A stretch of DNA of 64,000 bases. It comes from an uncultured Collinsella sp. (GTDB lineage Bacteria; Actinomycetota; Coriobacteriia; Coriobacteriales; Coriobacteriaceae). The notes beneath the pieces are model-generated. The model did not search any database. It was not told the DNA's origin and saw only the letters and a program-made list of their open reading frames with translations. Positions 50,490 to 59,377 of the stretch are shown in pieces. The translations under genes were made by a program, and so were the position numbers. Positions within the stretch are counted from its first letter, which is position 1. Every line of letters begins with the position of its first letter. The stretch spans positions 1 through 64,000 of the forward strand of contig CABUUJ010000002.1 of assembly GCA_902494715.1 (NCBI GenBank). Reading direction: 5' to 3'.

Positions 50490-52169
50490 ATGGCGGAGTT
50501 TATCTACCAGATGTATCAGGCTCGCAAGGCCCATGGCGACAAGGTGATCCTTGACGACGTGACCCTGAGCTTCTACCCCGGTGCCAAGATCGGCGTCGTG
50601 GGCCCCAACGGTATGGGCAAGTCGACCCTGCTCAAGATCATGGCCGGCATCGAGGAGGTCTCCAACGGCGATGTTAGGCTTACCCCCGGCTACACCGTGG
50701 GCATCCTGCAGCAGGAGCCGCCGCTCGACGACGACAAGACCGTCATCGAGAACGTGCGCATGGCATTTGGCGACATGATCGCCAAGGTCGATCGCTTCAA
50801 CAAGATCGGCGAGGAGATGTGCGACCCGGATTGCGACATGGACGCCCTTATGGCCGAGATGGGCAAGCTCCAGGACGAGATCGATGCCGCTGACGGCTGG
50901 GATATCGATTCCAAGCTCGGCCAGGCCATGGACGCCCTGCAGCTGCCCGATTCCGACATGCCGGTCAACGTACTTTCCGGCGGCGAGCGCCGCCGCGTGG
51001 CCCTGTGCAAGCTGCTGCTCGAGGCTCCCGACCTGCTGCTGCTCGACGAGCCCACGAACCACCTGGACGCCGAGTCGATCCTGTGGCTCGAGCACTTCCT
51101 GCACAACTACCAGGGCGCGGTGCTTGCCGTTACGCACGACCGCTACTTCTTGGATAACGTTGCCGAGTGGATCTGCGAGGTCGACCGTGGCCACCTTTAT
51201 CCCTACAAGGGCAACTACTCAACGTATCTGGAGACCAAGGCCGCGCGTATCGAGGCACAGGGCAACCGCGACGCCAAGCTCGCCAAGCGCATGGAGGCCG
51301 AGCTCGAGTGGGTACGCAGCTCGCCCAAGGCTCGCCAGGCCAAGAACAAGGCTCGTCTGGCTCGCTACGAGGAGATGGAGGCCGAGGCCCGCGCAAGCCA
51401 GAAGCTCGACTGGACCGACATCCGCATCCCTGTGGGCCCGCGTCTGGGCAACAAGGTACTCGAGGCCCATCACCTGCACAAGGAGTTCGATGGCCGTGTG
51501 CTCATCGACGACCTATCATTCACCCTGCCGCGCAACGGCATCGTGGGCGTCATCGGCCCCAACGGTGTCGGTAAGACCACGCTGTTCAAGACGATTGTGG
51601 GTCTGGAGCCGCTGACTTCGGGCGAGCTCGAGGTGGGCGAGACCGTCAAGATTTCTTACGTCGACCAGAACCGTTCCGGCATCGACCCCGATAAGAACCT
51701 GTGGGAGGTCGTCTCGGATGGCCTGGACCACATGATGGTCGGCGAGACCGAGGTTCCGAGCCGCGCTTATGTGGCGAGCTTTGGCTTTAAGGGCCAGGAC
51801 CAGCAGAAGCGCGCTGGCGTGCTCTCCGGCGGCGAGCGCAACCGTCTGAACCTGGCGCTCACGCTCAAGCAGGGCGGCAACCTGTTGCTCCTCGACGAGC
51901 CCACGAACGACCTCGACGTCGAGACGCTGTCCTCGCTCGAGGCGGCGCTGCTCGAGTTCCCGGGCTGCTCGGTGGTCATTAGCCACGACCGTATGTTCCT
52001 GGACCGCGTCGCCACGCACATTCTGGCGTGGGAGGGCACCGATGAGAATCCGGGCAACTGGTATTGGTTCGAGGGCAACTTCGAGGCCTATCAGGCCAAC
52101 CGCATCGAGCGCCTGGGCGAGGACGCAGCCCAGCCGCATCGTATTCACCGCAAGCTCACGCGCGACTAG
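50490..52169 (+). CDS. ettA: ABC-F energy-dependent translational throttle protein
   Basis: This 559-residue ABC-F protein has two ATPase domains without transmembrane segments: Walker A GPNGMGKST and GPNGVGKTT, signatures LSGGERRRVALC and LSGGERNRLNLAL, and the P-tRNA interaction linker with RSSPKARQAKNKARL and an arm insert in the first domain. EttA gates translation on ribosomes in an ADP/ATP-dependent way. A/G-rich ribosome site precedes ATG 50490. Confidence 0.95.
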   Translation: MAEFIYQMYQARKAHGDKVILDDVTLSFYPGAKIGVVGPNGMGKSTLLKIMAGIEEVSNGDVRLTPGYTVGILQQEPPLDDDKTVIENVRMAFGDMIAKVDRFNKIGEEMCDPDCDMDALMAEMGKLQDEIDAADGWDIDSKLGQAMDALQLPDSDMPVNVLSGGERRRVALCKLLLEAPDLLLLDEPTNHLDAESILWLEHFLHNYQGAVLAVTHDRYFLDNVAEWICEVDRGHLYPYKGNYSTYLETKAARIEAQGNRDAKLAKRMEAELEWVRSSPKARQAKNKARLARYEEMEAEARASQKLDWTDIRIPVGPRLGNKVLEAHHLHKEFDGRVLIDDLSFTLPRNGIVGVIGPNGVGKTTLFKTIVGLEPLTSGELEVGETVKISYVDQNRSGIDPDKNLWEVVSDGLDHMMVGETEVPSRAYVASFGFKGQDQQKRAGVLSGGERNRLNLALTLKQGGNLLLLDEPTNDLDVETLSSLEAALLEFPGCSVVISHDRMFLDRVATHILAWEGTDENPGNWYWFEGNFEAYQANRIERLGEDAAQPHRIHRKLTRD

Positions 52170-52192
52170 TCGAGCTCAGGTGGCCTAACGAG

Positions 52193-52229
52193 AAAGGGAC
52201 GATAACCTTGAGGGTTATCGTCCCTTTTT
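52193..52229. terminator. Bidirectional terminator after ettA
   Basis: AAAGGGACGATAACC pairs with GGTTATCGTCCCTTT (15-bp perfect arms), A-run and T-run on either side, between convergent genes. Confidence 0.92.
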
Positions 52230-52230
52230 G

Positions 52231-53550
52231 TTACTTGGTAGAAGGCTCGACTTTATCGATGGTCCAGGTGGCTCCGAGACCGCCGGTGGTGTTGCGGCGG
52301 ATGCGCACGGTGACTTCGTGGCGCTCGCCGGCCTGCGTGTAGTGCAGGGGGAAGCTTGCGCGGTTTCGCGCGGTCTCGATGGTACCGCGCTCGCGGGCGA
52401 TCCAGTAGTACTCGCCGACGATGCCGAGGGTGTCGGCGCCGTAGGGGAGATAGGTTGACAGCTGGTGCAGAAGCGGGCCGGGGCAGAAGATCTCGGTTGT
52501 GAAATCGACGGGGAAGTCCTTGGGGATGGCGGGCGCTGCAGGTGCGGGGGTTGGGGCTGCTGCGGGTGCCGAAGCTGGTGCCGGTGCGGGAATTTGGTCG
52601 CAAGCAGAGGTGGGCACGGACTCGATGACGGGTGCGGACTCCGGCGTCGCTTCCGGCCTGGTCGTGGAATCTGCGGGCTCCACGGTGACGGGCGCGTCCG
52701 CAGCTGCAGTGTCAACCTCAACCTGCGTCGCGTTCTCGTTCTCGACGCTCGGCTTTGCCTCGATGGGCGTGGATGCCATGGTGGTGATGCCGGCGTTGGC
52801 GTTCTCGGGATCATAGACGACCGTGAGCGAGATGGCGGGCTGCGGCGTCTCGGGCTCCGGCGCCGACTCGGTAGCGCCTTGATCGGCGGGCTCGTCGGAC
52901 TGATCGTCCTCAGCCTCGTCGCCAAAGTCGTCGCCAAAGACATCGCTGTTTTGGAACGCAGGCGTCTCAGGCTGGTCAGCGGCTTTTTCGGTTGTCGACT
53001 TGGGAGCCTCGTCGAGCTCCGCAGTGGCTTCCTGCTCGGATATGACTTTGGAATCGGTCGTGGCGGCGATTTCGGTTTCGGCTTCTGCTGTTACCTCAAT
53101 AGCGACTTCGATCTCTGCCTCGGGCTCGGGTTCCGGCGCGGCTTCAACCATGGCTTCGGGCTCGGGACGCTTAACGTGCTTAGGGCGCACGGCCTTGAGG
53201 TCCTTCTCGCCGCGCTTTTTCTTTTTGTAGGACTGCTTGGCTCCCTTGGCTGTCTTGGGCTTGTCCTCGCCCTTGGCAAGGGCGGCATCCCAGGTATCGT
53301 TAGCGATGACGGTGGCATACAGGCGACCGCCCTTAAAGACGGTCAGTCTAATGCAGTCGTTGAGCTCCTCGAGCAGCTCGCGCGTGGACTCGAAGCCCAG
53401 GTCATAAGCGGTCATGTCGCCGGCGGCGAGCGCCTCCTCGACCTGCGTCATAAACGTTTGCTTGCCGCACCCAATCGCGTCGCGCAGCAGACGATACAGA
53501 TAGATGTGGTTGCCCAGCGATAGCGTGGGCGTAACTATTGTCTTGCTCAT
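52231..53550 (-). CDS. Possible LOTUS/OST-HTH-domain protein with long acidic linker
   Basis: This 439-residue protein has three parts. Residues 1-85 (HIYLYRLLRDAIGCG.., DLGFESTRELLEELND..RL) resemble a LOTUS/OST-HTH winged helix. A low-complexity Ala/Pro/Glu-rich linker spans about 100-330. The C-terminal 100 residues (DFTTEIFCPGPLLHQLSTYLP) form a conserved-looking beta-rich domain I do not recognise. There are basic stretches (KQSYKKKKRGEK). LOTUS domains bind RNA or proteins in eukaryotes and RNA in bacteria. It converges on ettA. The family call is tentative. Confidence 0.7.
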   Translation of the reverse strand: MSKTIVTPTLSLGNHIYLYRLLRDAIGCGKQTFMTQVEEALAAGDMTAYDLGFESTRELLEELNDCIRLTVFKGGRLYATVIANDTWDAALAKGEDKPKTAKGAKQSYKKKKRGEKDLKAVRPKHVKRPEPEAMVEAAPEPEPEAEIEVAIEVTAEAETEIAATTDSKVISEQEATAELDEAPKSTTEKAADQPETPAFQNSDVFGDDFGDEAEDDQSDEPADQGATESAPEPETPQPAISLTVVYDPENANAGITTMASTPIEAKPSVENENATQVEVDTAAADAPVTVEPADSTTRPEATPESAPVIESVPTSACDQIPAPAPASAPAAAPTPAPAAPAIPKDFPVDFTTEIFCPGPLLHQLSTYLPYGADTLGIVGEYYWIARERGTIETARNRASFPLHYTQAGERHEVTVRIRRNTTGGLGATWTIDKVEPSTK

Positions 53551-53622
53551 GGCAAATCTCCTCTTTACACACCAAAGCATCTTACCATCGCACAGGCCTT
53601 GCCATCTCGTCGCCCAAGGTAA

Positions 53623-53653
53623 ACGGGCGCGACCGTTGCCGGTTCGCGCCCGT
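53623..53653 (-). terminator. Hairpin after the membrane-protein gene
   Basis: ACGGGCGCGACC pairs with GGTTCGCGCCCGT (one bulge), short T-run on the minus strand. Confidence 0.5.
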
Positions 53654-53688
53654 TATGCAGGTCGGTTATCTATGAGAGGCAAACGTGC

Positions 53689-54633
53689 TTAGTTGCCCGA
53701 TGCCGTGTCTTGGCTCGAGCTGTCTGATGCCGTGCCGGAAGCGGTTCCGCTCGAGCTGTTGGTGTTGTTATTGTCGGTAGATCCCGTGCCCGATGCATTG
53801 CCGCTCGTCTGGTCGCCTGTGCTCGGTTGAGAGCCGTCAGTCGTTTGGCTTGAGTCAGTCGTGCTGGATTGCGTGCCGCTGTTGGCCGTAGAGGAATCGG
53901 CGCCCTGCGATTGATCGGGGGTGTTCGATGACGAGTCGGTGGATGCGGAGTTGCCCTGCGGGTCGTCCTGCTGGCTTTGCGATTGACCGGAGCTATCCGC
54001 GTCGTGCTCGGTCGTATGCGACGAAAGGATCGGCTCGGGGCGCTCGCCCAGGCCCTCACCGGCAGTGGTGATAAGGATGGCGCCGGCGCAGGCGATGACC
54101 GCGACGATGGCGATGGCGATCGAGAAGATGATGACCTTCTTTTGCGTCTGGCTGCGCTCTGCCGCCGCCTTGGCGCGCAGGCTGTCGGGGGCGATGCGCG
54201 CCGTGGTCGCGCGCCCTGCAATCTGGCGCATCTCCTGGGTAGTTGCGGCGCCGCCTAAGTGCTCCTCGGCATTAAATTCAACGGGCTCATAGGCGCCGGC
54301 GGGGTAGTCGACGTCGGCGTGCGTACCTTTGAGGGCTTTGGCGCTGGCAGAGATAAAGTGGCGGTAGACCTGCGAGGACACAACGGTGATGACCGAGCTC
54401 ACGGCGGCGCCAATTACTGAACCAGCGATGCCGATCTTGGAAGCAAGCGCGACGCTCGTGGCGGCGGCTGCGGCGCCGGCGATGATCTGGGGAATGGAAA
54501 TGTCATCGAACAGGCCCTTTTTGGGCGCGATGGCCATGGTCTGTCCGATGGAATGGTTTTCGTGAACGCCGTTGTTGAGCGCGGCTGGTGTCATGACGCG
54601 CGTGCGCGGCGCGTCGGTGTACTTGGTTGTCAT
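53689..54633 (-). CDS. Membrane protein with a long Ser/Thr/Gln-rich tail
   Basis: This 314-residue protein has glycine/alanine-rich hydrophobic helices (about 47-85) and a single strong transmembrane helix (IIFSIAIAIVAVIACAGAIL, near 175-195). About 110 residues of Ser/Thr/Gln/Asp/Gly follow (SQSQQDDPQ.., GTGSTDNNNTNSSSG). The tail resembles flexible wall-spanning stalks. No LPXTG-type anchor is seen. Start 54633 has GGGAGGG upstream. Function unknown. Confidence 0.75.
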   Translation of the reverse strand: MTTKYTDAPRTRVMTPAALNNGVHENHSIGQTMAIAPKKGLFDDISIPQIIAGAAAAATSVALASKIGIAGSVIGAAVSSVITVVSSQVYRHFISASAKALKGTHADVDYPAGAYEPVEFNAEEHLGGAATTQEMRQIAGRATTARIAPDSLRAKAAAERSQTQKKVIIFSIAIAIVAVIACAGAILITTAGEGLGERPEPILSSHTTEHDADSSGQSQSQQDDPQGNSASTDSSSNTPDQSQGADSSTANSGTQSSTTDSSQTTDGSQPSTGDQTSGNASGTGSTDNNNTNSSSGTASGTASDSSSQDTASGN

Positions 54634-54836
54634 ACGGGGCCCTCCCGGTGTAAATCTGCTTCGTTTCATGTAGCCATCAGGGTACCCACCAGATGTGAAT
54701 CGTACGTGACATTTAACAGATATCATCAACTCATCAATTGCTCACCAAGTTGGTGGGATGCGGTTACACCCGGCGGTTGAACTACAATAGGGCTTGCTAA
54801 TTGTTGTGAATGGCGTCTACGCACGGGAGCATTCTT

Positions 54837-56816
54837 ATGAATCTTCACCTTTCTCAGTCTGATGGCTTTTTGCGTGTGGCGGCGGCGTCGCCGCGGATTC
54901 GCGTGGCCGATGTCGAGGGCAATGCCGAGGTTGCGCTGGCGGCTGTTCGCGAGGCTACCGAGCGCGGCGTCCGCGCGCTGGTGCTGCCCGAGCTTAACCT
55001 GACCGGCTATACCGCGGCTGATCTGTTCCATAACCGTACATTGCTGCATGCCTGCGAGACCGCACTGGCACATATTCTCGATGAAACCCGCGAGCTGCCG
55101 ATTGTCTTTACCATCGGTCTTCCCGTTGCAGTTGCCGAGAATGTCTACAACTGCGCCGCCGTGTGCTGCGCGGGCGAGCTTTTGGGTCTTACGGCCAAGA
55201 AGTATCTGCCCAACTATGGCGAGTTCTACGAGCGCCGCTGGTTTGCTCCGGCGCCCGCAGATCCTGTGTGGGTCGAGTTTGCCGGTCAGGGTCCGGTTCC
55301 GCTGGGTTCGGGGCTTGTCTACCGCTGCTGTGATGAAGGTGCCGAGGACATGGTGCTGGGCGTTGAGGTCTGTGAGGACCTGTGGGTGCCGGCGCCCCCT
55401 TCGACTGAGATGGCGCTTGCCGGTGCGACGGTGATCCTCAACCCGTCGGCCTCGGACGAGATTATCGGTAAGGCAGACTATCGCCGCAGCCTCATCTCCA
55501 ATCAGAGTGCGCGCCTGTACTGTGCCTATGCCTATGCAGATGCGAGCGAGGGCGAGTCCACGACCGACATGGTCTTTGCGGGCGAGAACCTCGTCTACGA
55601 AAACGGCTCGAAGCTCGCCGCCACCAAACTGCTTACCTGCGATATGGCCATCGCCGACGTTGACCTTGACCGCCTGGTTGCCGAGCGTCGCCGCTCGACG
55701 ACGTGGACGCGCGCGGACGATGCGCCGGAGGCCACGACCATCGAGTTTTCGTTTGAGGGCGTGCTGGTTGAAGAACCTGTCCTGCGCGATGCGCTCGACA
55801 TCGGCCGTGTCTTCCCCCGCGCGCCCTTTGTGCCGGCCGACCATGGCGACCTGGCCGAGCGTTGCGAGACCATCCTCGACCTGCAGACCGCCGGCCTCAA
55901 GACCCGCCTTGCCCATACGGGTACCAAGGCTGCAGTCATCGGTCTTTCGGGCGGCCTGGACTCCACGCTGGCACTGCTCGTGACAGTTCGCGCCTTCGAT
56001 GCACTGGGGCTGCCGCGCACCGGTATCACGGCCGTGTCCATGCCCGGCTTTGGCACGACGCATCGTACCAAGTCGAACGCCGAGTCGCTCGCTCGCGGCC
56101 TGGGTGTGAGCTTCCGCGAGGTTTCGATCCACGCGGCTGTGGAACAGCACTTCAAGGACATAGAGCACGATCCGACCGTGCAGGATGTGACCTACGAGAA
56201 CAGCCAGGCCCGCGAGCGTACGCAGATTCTGATGGATCTGGCCAACCAGGCTGGCGGTTTTGTCATCGGCACGGGCGACTTGTCGGAGCTGGCGCTCGGT
56301 TGGGCTACCTATAACGGCGACCACATGAGCATGTATGCCGTCAACGCGAGCGTGCCCAAGACGCTTGTGCGCCATCTGGTGCGTTATGCTGCCGATGTCT
56401 TTGGCGGGCGTATTGCCGAGACGCTGCTCGACATCCTCGATACACCGGTGTCCCCCGAGCTTCTGCCGCCCACGGGCGACGGCGAGATTGCGCAGAAGAC
56501 TGAGGATTTGGTGGGCCCGTACGAGTTGCACGACTACTTCCTCTACTACCTGCTGCGCTTTGGCTTTGAGCCGGGCAAGATCTACCGCATGGCGCTCAAG
56601 AGTTTCGAGGGTGTCTACGACGCCAAGACCGTCCACACGTGGCTGCGTACGTTCTATCGTCGCTTTTTTGCCCAGCAGTTTAAGCGCAGCTGCCTGCCCG
56701 ATGGTCCCAAGGTGGGCTCGGTGACGCTCAGCCCGCGCGGCGATTGGCGTATGCCGAGTGACGCCAGTTCGCGTTTGTGGCTTGCGCAGATCGACGCGCT
56801 CAATCCAATTGACTAA
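54837..56816 (+). CDS. nadE: Glutamine-dependent NAD+ synthetase
   Basis: It makes NAD from deamido-NAD with glutamine-derived ammonia. The 659-residue protein has an N-terminal nitrilase-type glutaminase with its Glu-Lys-Cys triad (LPELNLTGYT, AKKYLPNYGEFYE, GVEVCEDLWVP) and a C-terminal synthetase with the PP-loop GLSGGLDSTLALLV and SELALGWATYNGDH. Start ATG 54837 has GGGAG upstream; an earlier ATG at 54810 lacks it. A TACAAT -10-like box is at 54783. Confidence 0.96.
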   Translation: MNLHLSQSDGFLRVAAASPRIRVADVEGNAEVALAAVREATERGVRALVLPELNLTGYTAADLFHNRTLLHACETALAHILDETRELPIVFTIGLPVAVAENVYNCAAVCCAGELLGLTAKKYLPNYGEFYERRWFAPAPADPVWVEFAGQGPVPLGSGLVYRCCDEGAEDMVLGVEVCEDLWVPAPPSTEMALAGATVILNPSASDEIIGKADYRRSLISNQSARLYCAYAYADASEGESTTDMVFAGENLVYENGSKLAATKLLTCDMAIADVDLDRLVAERRRSTTWTRADDAPEATTIEFSFEGVLVEEPVLRDALDIGRVFPRAPFVPADHGDLAERCETILDLQTAGLKTRLAHTGTKAAVIGLSGGLDSTLALLVTVRAFDALGLPRTGITAVSMPGFGTTHRTKSNAESLARGLGVSFREVSIHAAVEQHFKDIEHDPTVQDVTYENSQARERTQILMDLANQAGGFVIGTGDLSELALGWATYNGDHMSMYAVNASVPKTLVRHLVRYAADVFGGRIAETLLDILDTPVSPELLPPTGDGEIAQKTEDLVGPYELHDYFLYYLLRFGFEPGKIYRMALKSFEGVYDAKTVHTWLRTFYRRFFAQQFKRSCLPDGPKVGSVTLSPRGDWRMPSDASSRLWLAQIDALNPID

Positions 56817-56884
56817 GGTTGGCTAAATTGAACCAATGCGGGGGTTGCAAGCGTTACACTTTTGCAATCTGATGGCCCGTATCG

Positions 56885-56916
56885 CGCGGCGCTCTTGTCG
56901 GAGCGCCGCGTTTTTT
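56885..56916 (+). terminator. nadE terminator
   Basis: CGCGGCGCTC/GAGCGCCGCG 10-bp stem with a TTGTCG loop and six T's. Confidence 0.92.
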
Positions 56917-56934
56917 ATATCGAAAGGTGGCACC

Positions 56935-58098
56935 ATGCAGGCATCGCAGCGTCTCGACCGCTTTGGCGCGGAGGTCTTCGCTTCGCTCAACAACAAGCTT
57001 CTCGCGCTGAAGGCTCAGGGCAAGACCATTTACAACATGAGCGTGGGCACGCCCGACTTTAAGCCGTACGACCATGTGGTCGAGGCGCTCACGCAAGCAG
57101 CCCAAGATCCCGAGATGTGGAAGTATGCCCTGCGCGACCTGCCCGAACTCAAGCAAGCCGTGTGCGATTACTATGAGCGCCGCTTTGGCGTTTCGGGCAT
57201 TACGCCGTCCATGGTGCAGTCGTGCAACGGCACGCAGGAGGGCGTGGGTCATTTGGGCCTGGCCCTGCTCGATCCGGGTGACACCATTCTGGTTCCCGAT
57301 CCGTGCTACCCGGTCTTTGAGGCGGGTGCCAAGATTGCCGATGCCAAGCTCGAGTACTATCCGCTGGTTGCCGAGCACAATTACCTGCCCTATGTGGCGG
57401 GTATCGATCCCGAGGTGGCCGATCGTGCCAAGTACATGATCGTGTCGCTGCCCGCGAACCCGGTGGGTTCGGTGGGCACGCCCGAGGTCTACGAGGAGAT
57501 CATCGCTTTCGCCCGCGAGCACGACCTACTCATCGTCCATGACAACGCGTACTCCGACATCGTGTTTGACGGCGAGCCCGGCGGCAGCTTCTTGCAGTAT
57601 CCCGGTGCGCTCGAGGTGGGCGTGGAGTTCTTCTCGCTTTCCAAGTCGTTTAACGTCACCGGTGCCCGCATCGGCTTTTTGGTCGGTCGCGAGGATGTGG
57701 TCTCGGCCTTTGCCAAGCTGCGCAGCCAGATCGACTTTGGCATGTTCTTCCCGATCCAGAAGGCCGCCATCGCGTGCCTTAATGGACCGCGCGATGAGGT
57801 CGAGGCGCAGCGTCTGAAGTACCAGGAGCGTCGCGATGCCCTGTGCGACGGTCTTGAGGGCCTGGGCTGGGAACGTCCCAACGCGCATGGTTCTATGTTT
57901 GTGTGGGCCAAGCTTCCCGGTGGTCGCACCGATTCCATGGCGTTTTGCGAGGAACTCATGGAGAAGGCCGGCGTTGTGGTGACGCCGGGCGCGAGCTTTG
58001 GCCCTTCGGGCGAGGGGCACGTGCGTATGGCACTGGTCCTGCCGCCCGATCAGATCGCTTTGGCTGTCGAGGCCATTCGCGAGGCGGGCCTGTATTAG
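56935..58098 (+). CDS. Class I/II PLP-dependent aminotransferase
   Basis: This 387-residue fold-type I aminotransferase has the PLP lysine in SLSKSFNVTGARIGF, the Asn/Asp/Tyr cofactor contacts NPVGSVGTP, HDNAYSDI and the C-terminal Arg in GHVRMAL. It resembles the LL-diaminopimelate/aspartate aminotransferase group. Because dapH and dapB lie 4.5 kb away on the other strand, it could supply the N-acetyl-diaminopimelate transaminase of the acetylase pathway, but that is a guess from proximity. AAAGGTGG precedes ATG 56935. Confidence 0.9.
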   Translation: MQASQRLDRFGAEVFASLNNKLLALKAQGKTIYNMSVGTPDFKPYDHVVEALTQAAQDPEMWKYALRDLPELKQAVCDYYERRFGVSGITPSMVQSCNGTQEGVGHLGLALLDPGDTILVPDPCYPVFEAGAKIADAKLEYYPLVAEHNYLPYVAGIDPEVADRAKYMIVSLPANPVGSVGTPEVYEEIIAFAREHDLLIVHDNAYSDIVFDGEPGGSFLQYPGALEVGVEFFSLSKSFNVTGARIGFLVGREDVVSAFAKLRSQIDFGMFFPIQKAAIACLNGPRDEVEAQRLKYQERRDALCDGLEGLGWERPNAHGSMFVWAKLPGGRTDSMAFCEELMEKAGVVVTPGASFGPSGEGHVRMALVLPPDQIALAVEAIREAGLY

Positions 58099-58242
58099 AA
58101 ACTTATTTCGGCTCGTCAATAGCTCGAAACCGATTTCGTACAGTTATTTTACGAATCCTGCAAATAATTTCGGTAAACGGTCGATATTTGGCTGCGAATA
58201 GGAGCATAATCAAAGTCCCGATTGGATGTATTGGGATTACGG

Positions 58243-58273
58243 CAAGCCGCTCGGGTCGTTCCCGGGCGGCTTG
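58243..58273 (+). terminator. Hairpin in the ldh leader
   Basis: CAAGCCGCTCGGG pairs with CCCGGGCGGCTTG (13 bp, one wobble), followed by TTTGTGG, 26 bp before the ldh start. It is a terminator of the aminotransferase gene or an attenuator of ldh. Confidence 0.65.
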
Positions 58274-58299
58274 TTTGTGGAGAGAGATGGGAGTTTCTA

Positions 58300-59250
58300 A
58301 TGGTTAACGAGAAGAAGGTCGCTATTATCGGCTGCGGTTTCGTCGGTTCGTCTTCGGCGTTCGCGCTGATGCAGAGTGGTCTGTTCTCCGAGATGGTCCT
58401 CATCGACGTGGACAAGAACCGCGCTGAGGGTGAGGCTCTGGATATCGCGCACGGCATGACGTTTGCCGAGCCGATGAAGATCTACGCCGGCGATTATTCC
58501 GATGTCGCCGACGCCGCCATGATCGTCGTCACCGCTGGCGCTGCCCAGAAGCCCGGTGAGACCCGCCTGGACCTGGTCAATAAGAACGTCAGCATCTTTA
58601 AGTCCATTATTCCCGAGATTAAGAAGTCTGGTTTCGACGGCATTCTGCTCATCGTCTCCAACCCGGTCGACGTTCTGACCTACGCCGCCATCAAGATGTC
58701 CGGCCTGCCCGAGGGCCATGTCATCGGCTCCGGCACCGTGCTCGACACCGGCCGTCTGCAGCAGATGCTCGGCGCTCACGTCGAGGTTGACCCGCGCGAT
58801 GTCCAGGCCTACGTCATGGGCGAGCACGGTGACTCCGAGTTCGTCGCTTGGTCCAGCGCTCAGGTTGCCGGCGTGCCGCTGAACACCTTCTGCGAGCTTC
58901 ACGGTCACCTGGAGCATGAGGCTGCTGAGAAGCGTATCGCCGAGGACGTCAAGAACTCCGCCTACACCATCATCGAGAAGAAGCACGCCACCTACTATGG
59001 CGTCGCCATGGCCGTCAAGCGCATCTGCACCGCCGTCATGCGTGATGAGCAGACCGTTCTGCCCGTCTCCTCGCTCATGGTGGGCGAGTATGGTCTGTCC
59101 GATCTTGCCATCTCCATGCCGACGGTCGTTGGCCGCGACGGCGTCGTTTGCCGCGTTCCCGTGCCGCTGAACGATGACGAGCAGCATGAGCTCACCGTCT
59201 CTGCAAAGGCCCTTAAGGACATCATCGACAGCGTCGACTTCTCCTGCTAA
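58300..59250 (+). CDS. ldh: L-lactate dehydrogenase
   Basis: It reduces pyruvate to L-lactate with NADH, regenerating NAD+ in fermentation. The 316-residue protein has the Rossmann motif IIGCGFVGSSSAFAL, catalytic Asp/Arg region VVTAGAAQKPGETRLDLV, ISNPVD-like VSNPVDVLTY and the active-site His in MGEHGDSEFVAW. It has strong codon bias as for a highly expressed gene. GGGAG precedes ATG 58300, and a terminator follows. Confidence 0.96.
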   Translation: MVNEKKVAIIGCGFVGSSSAFALMQSGLFSEMVLIDVDKNRAEGEALDIAHGMTFAEPMKIYAGDYSDVADAAMIVVTAGAAQKPGETRLDLVNKNVSIFKSIIPEIKKSGFDGILLIVSNPVDVLTYAAIKMSGLPEGHVIGSGTVLDTGRLQQMLGAHVEVDPRDVQAYVMGEHGDSEFVAWSSAQVAGVPLNTFCELHGHLEHEAAEKRIAEDVKNSAYTIIEKKHATYYGVAMAVKRICTAVMRDEQTVLPVSSLMVGEYGLSDLAISMPTVVGRDGVVCRVPVPLNDDEQHELTVSAKALKDIIDSVDFSC

Positions 59251-59283
59251 ATCAAGCTCGCTAGAGCGAAAAGCTACAATGAA

Positions 59284-59317
59284 GGCGTCCGGGTCCACAC
59301 GGCCCGGGCGCCTTTTT
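59284..59317 (+). terminator. ldh terminator
   Basis: GGCGTCCGGG/CCCGGGCGCC stem (one T-G wobble) with a 9-nt loop, then TTTTT. Confidence 0.9.
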
Positions 59318-59348
59318 GGTGCAAAGTAACCTGACCCCAATGCACCAT
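59316..59348. repeat. Short palindromic repeat, copy A
   Basis: TTGGTGCA..TGCACCA with AACCTGACCCCAA in the loop. The same sequence, at about 27 of 33 positions, recurs at 60542-60574. The two copies bracket a lipase-like gene. Confidence 0.75.
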
Positions 59349-59377
59349 CCCTATACACCATGGTTGATGGGAGGGCC

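Noticed and set aside
54726..56636. A 636-codon frame antisense to nadE
   Set aside because: It overlaps a fully recognisable NAD synthetase and shows no conserved motif.
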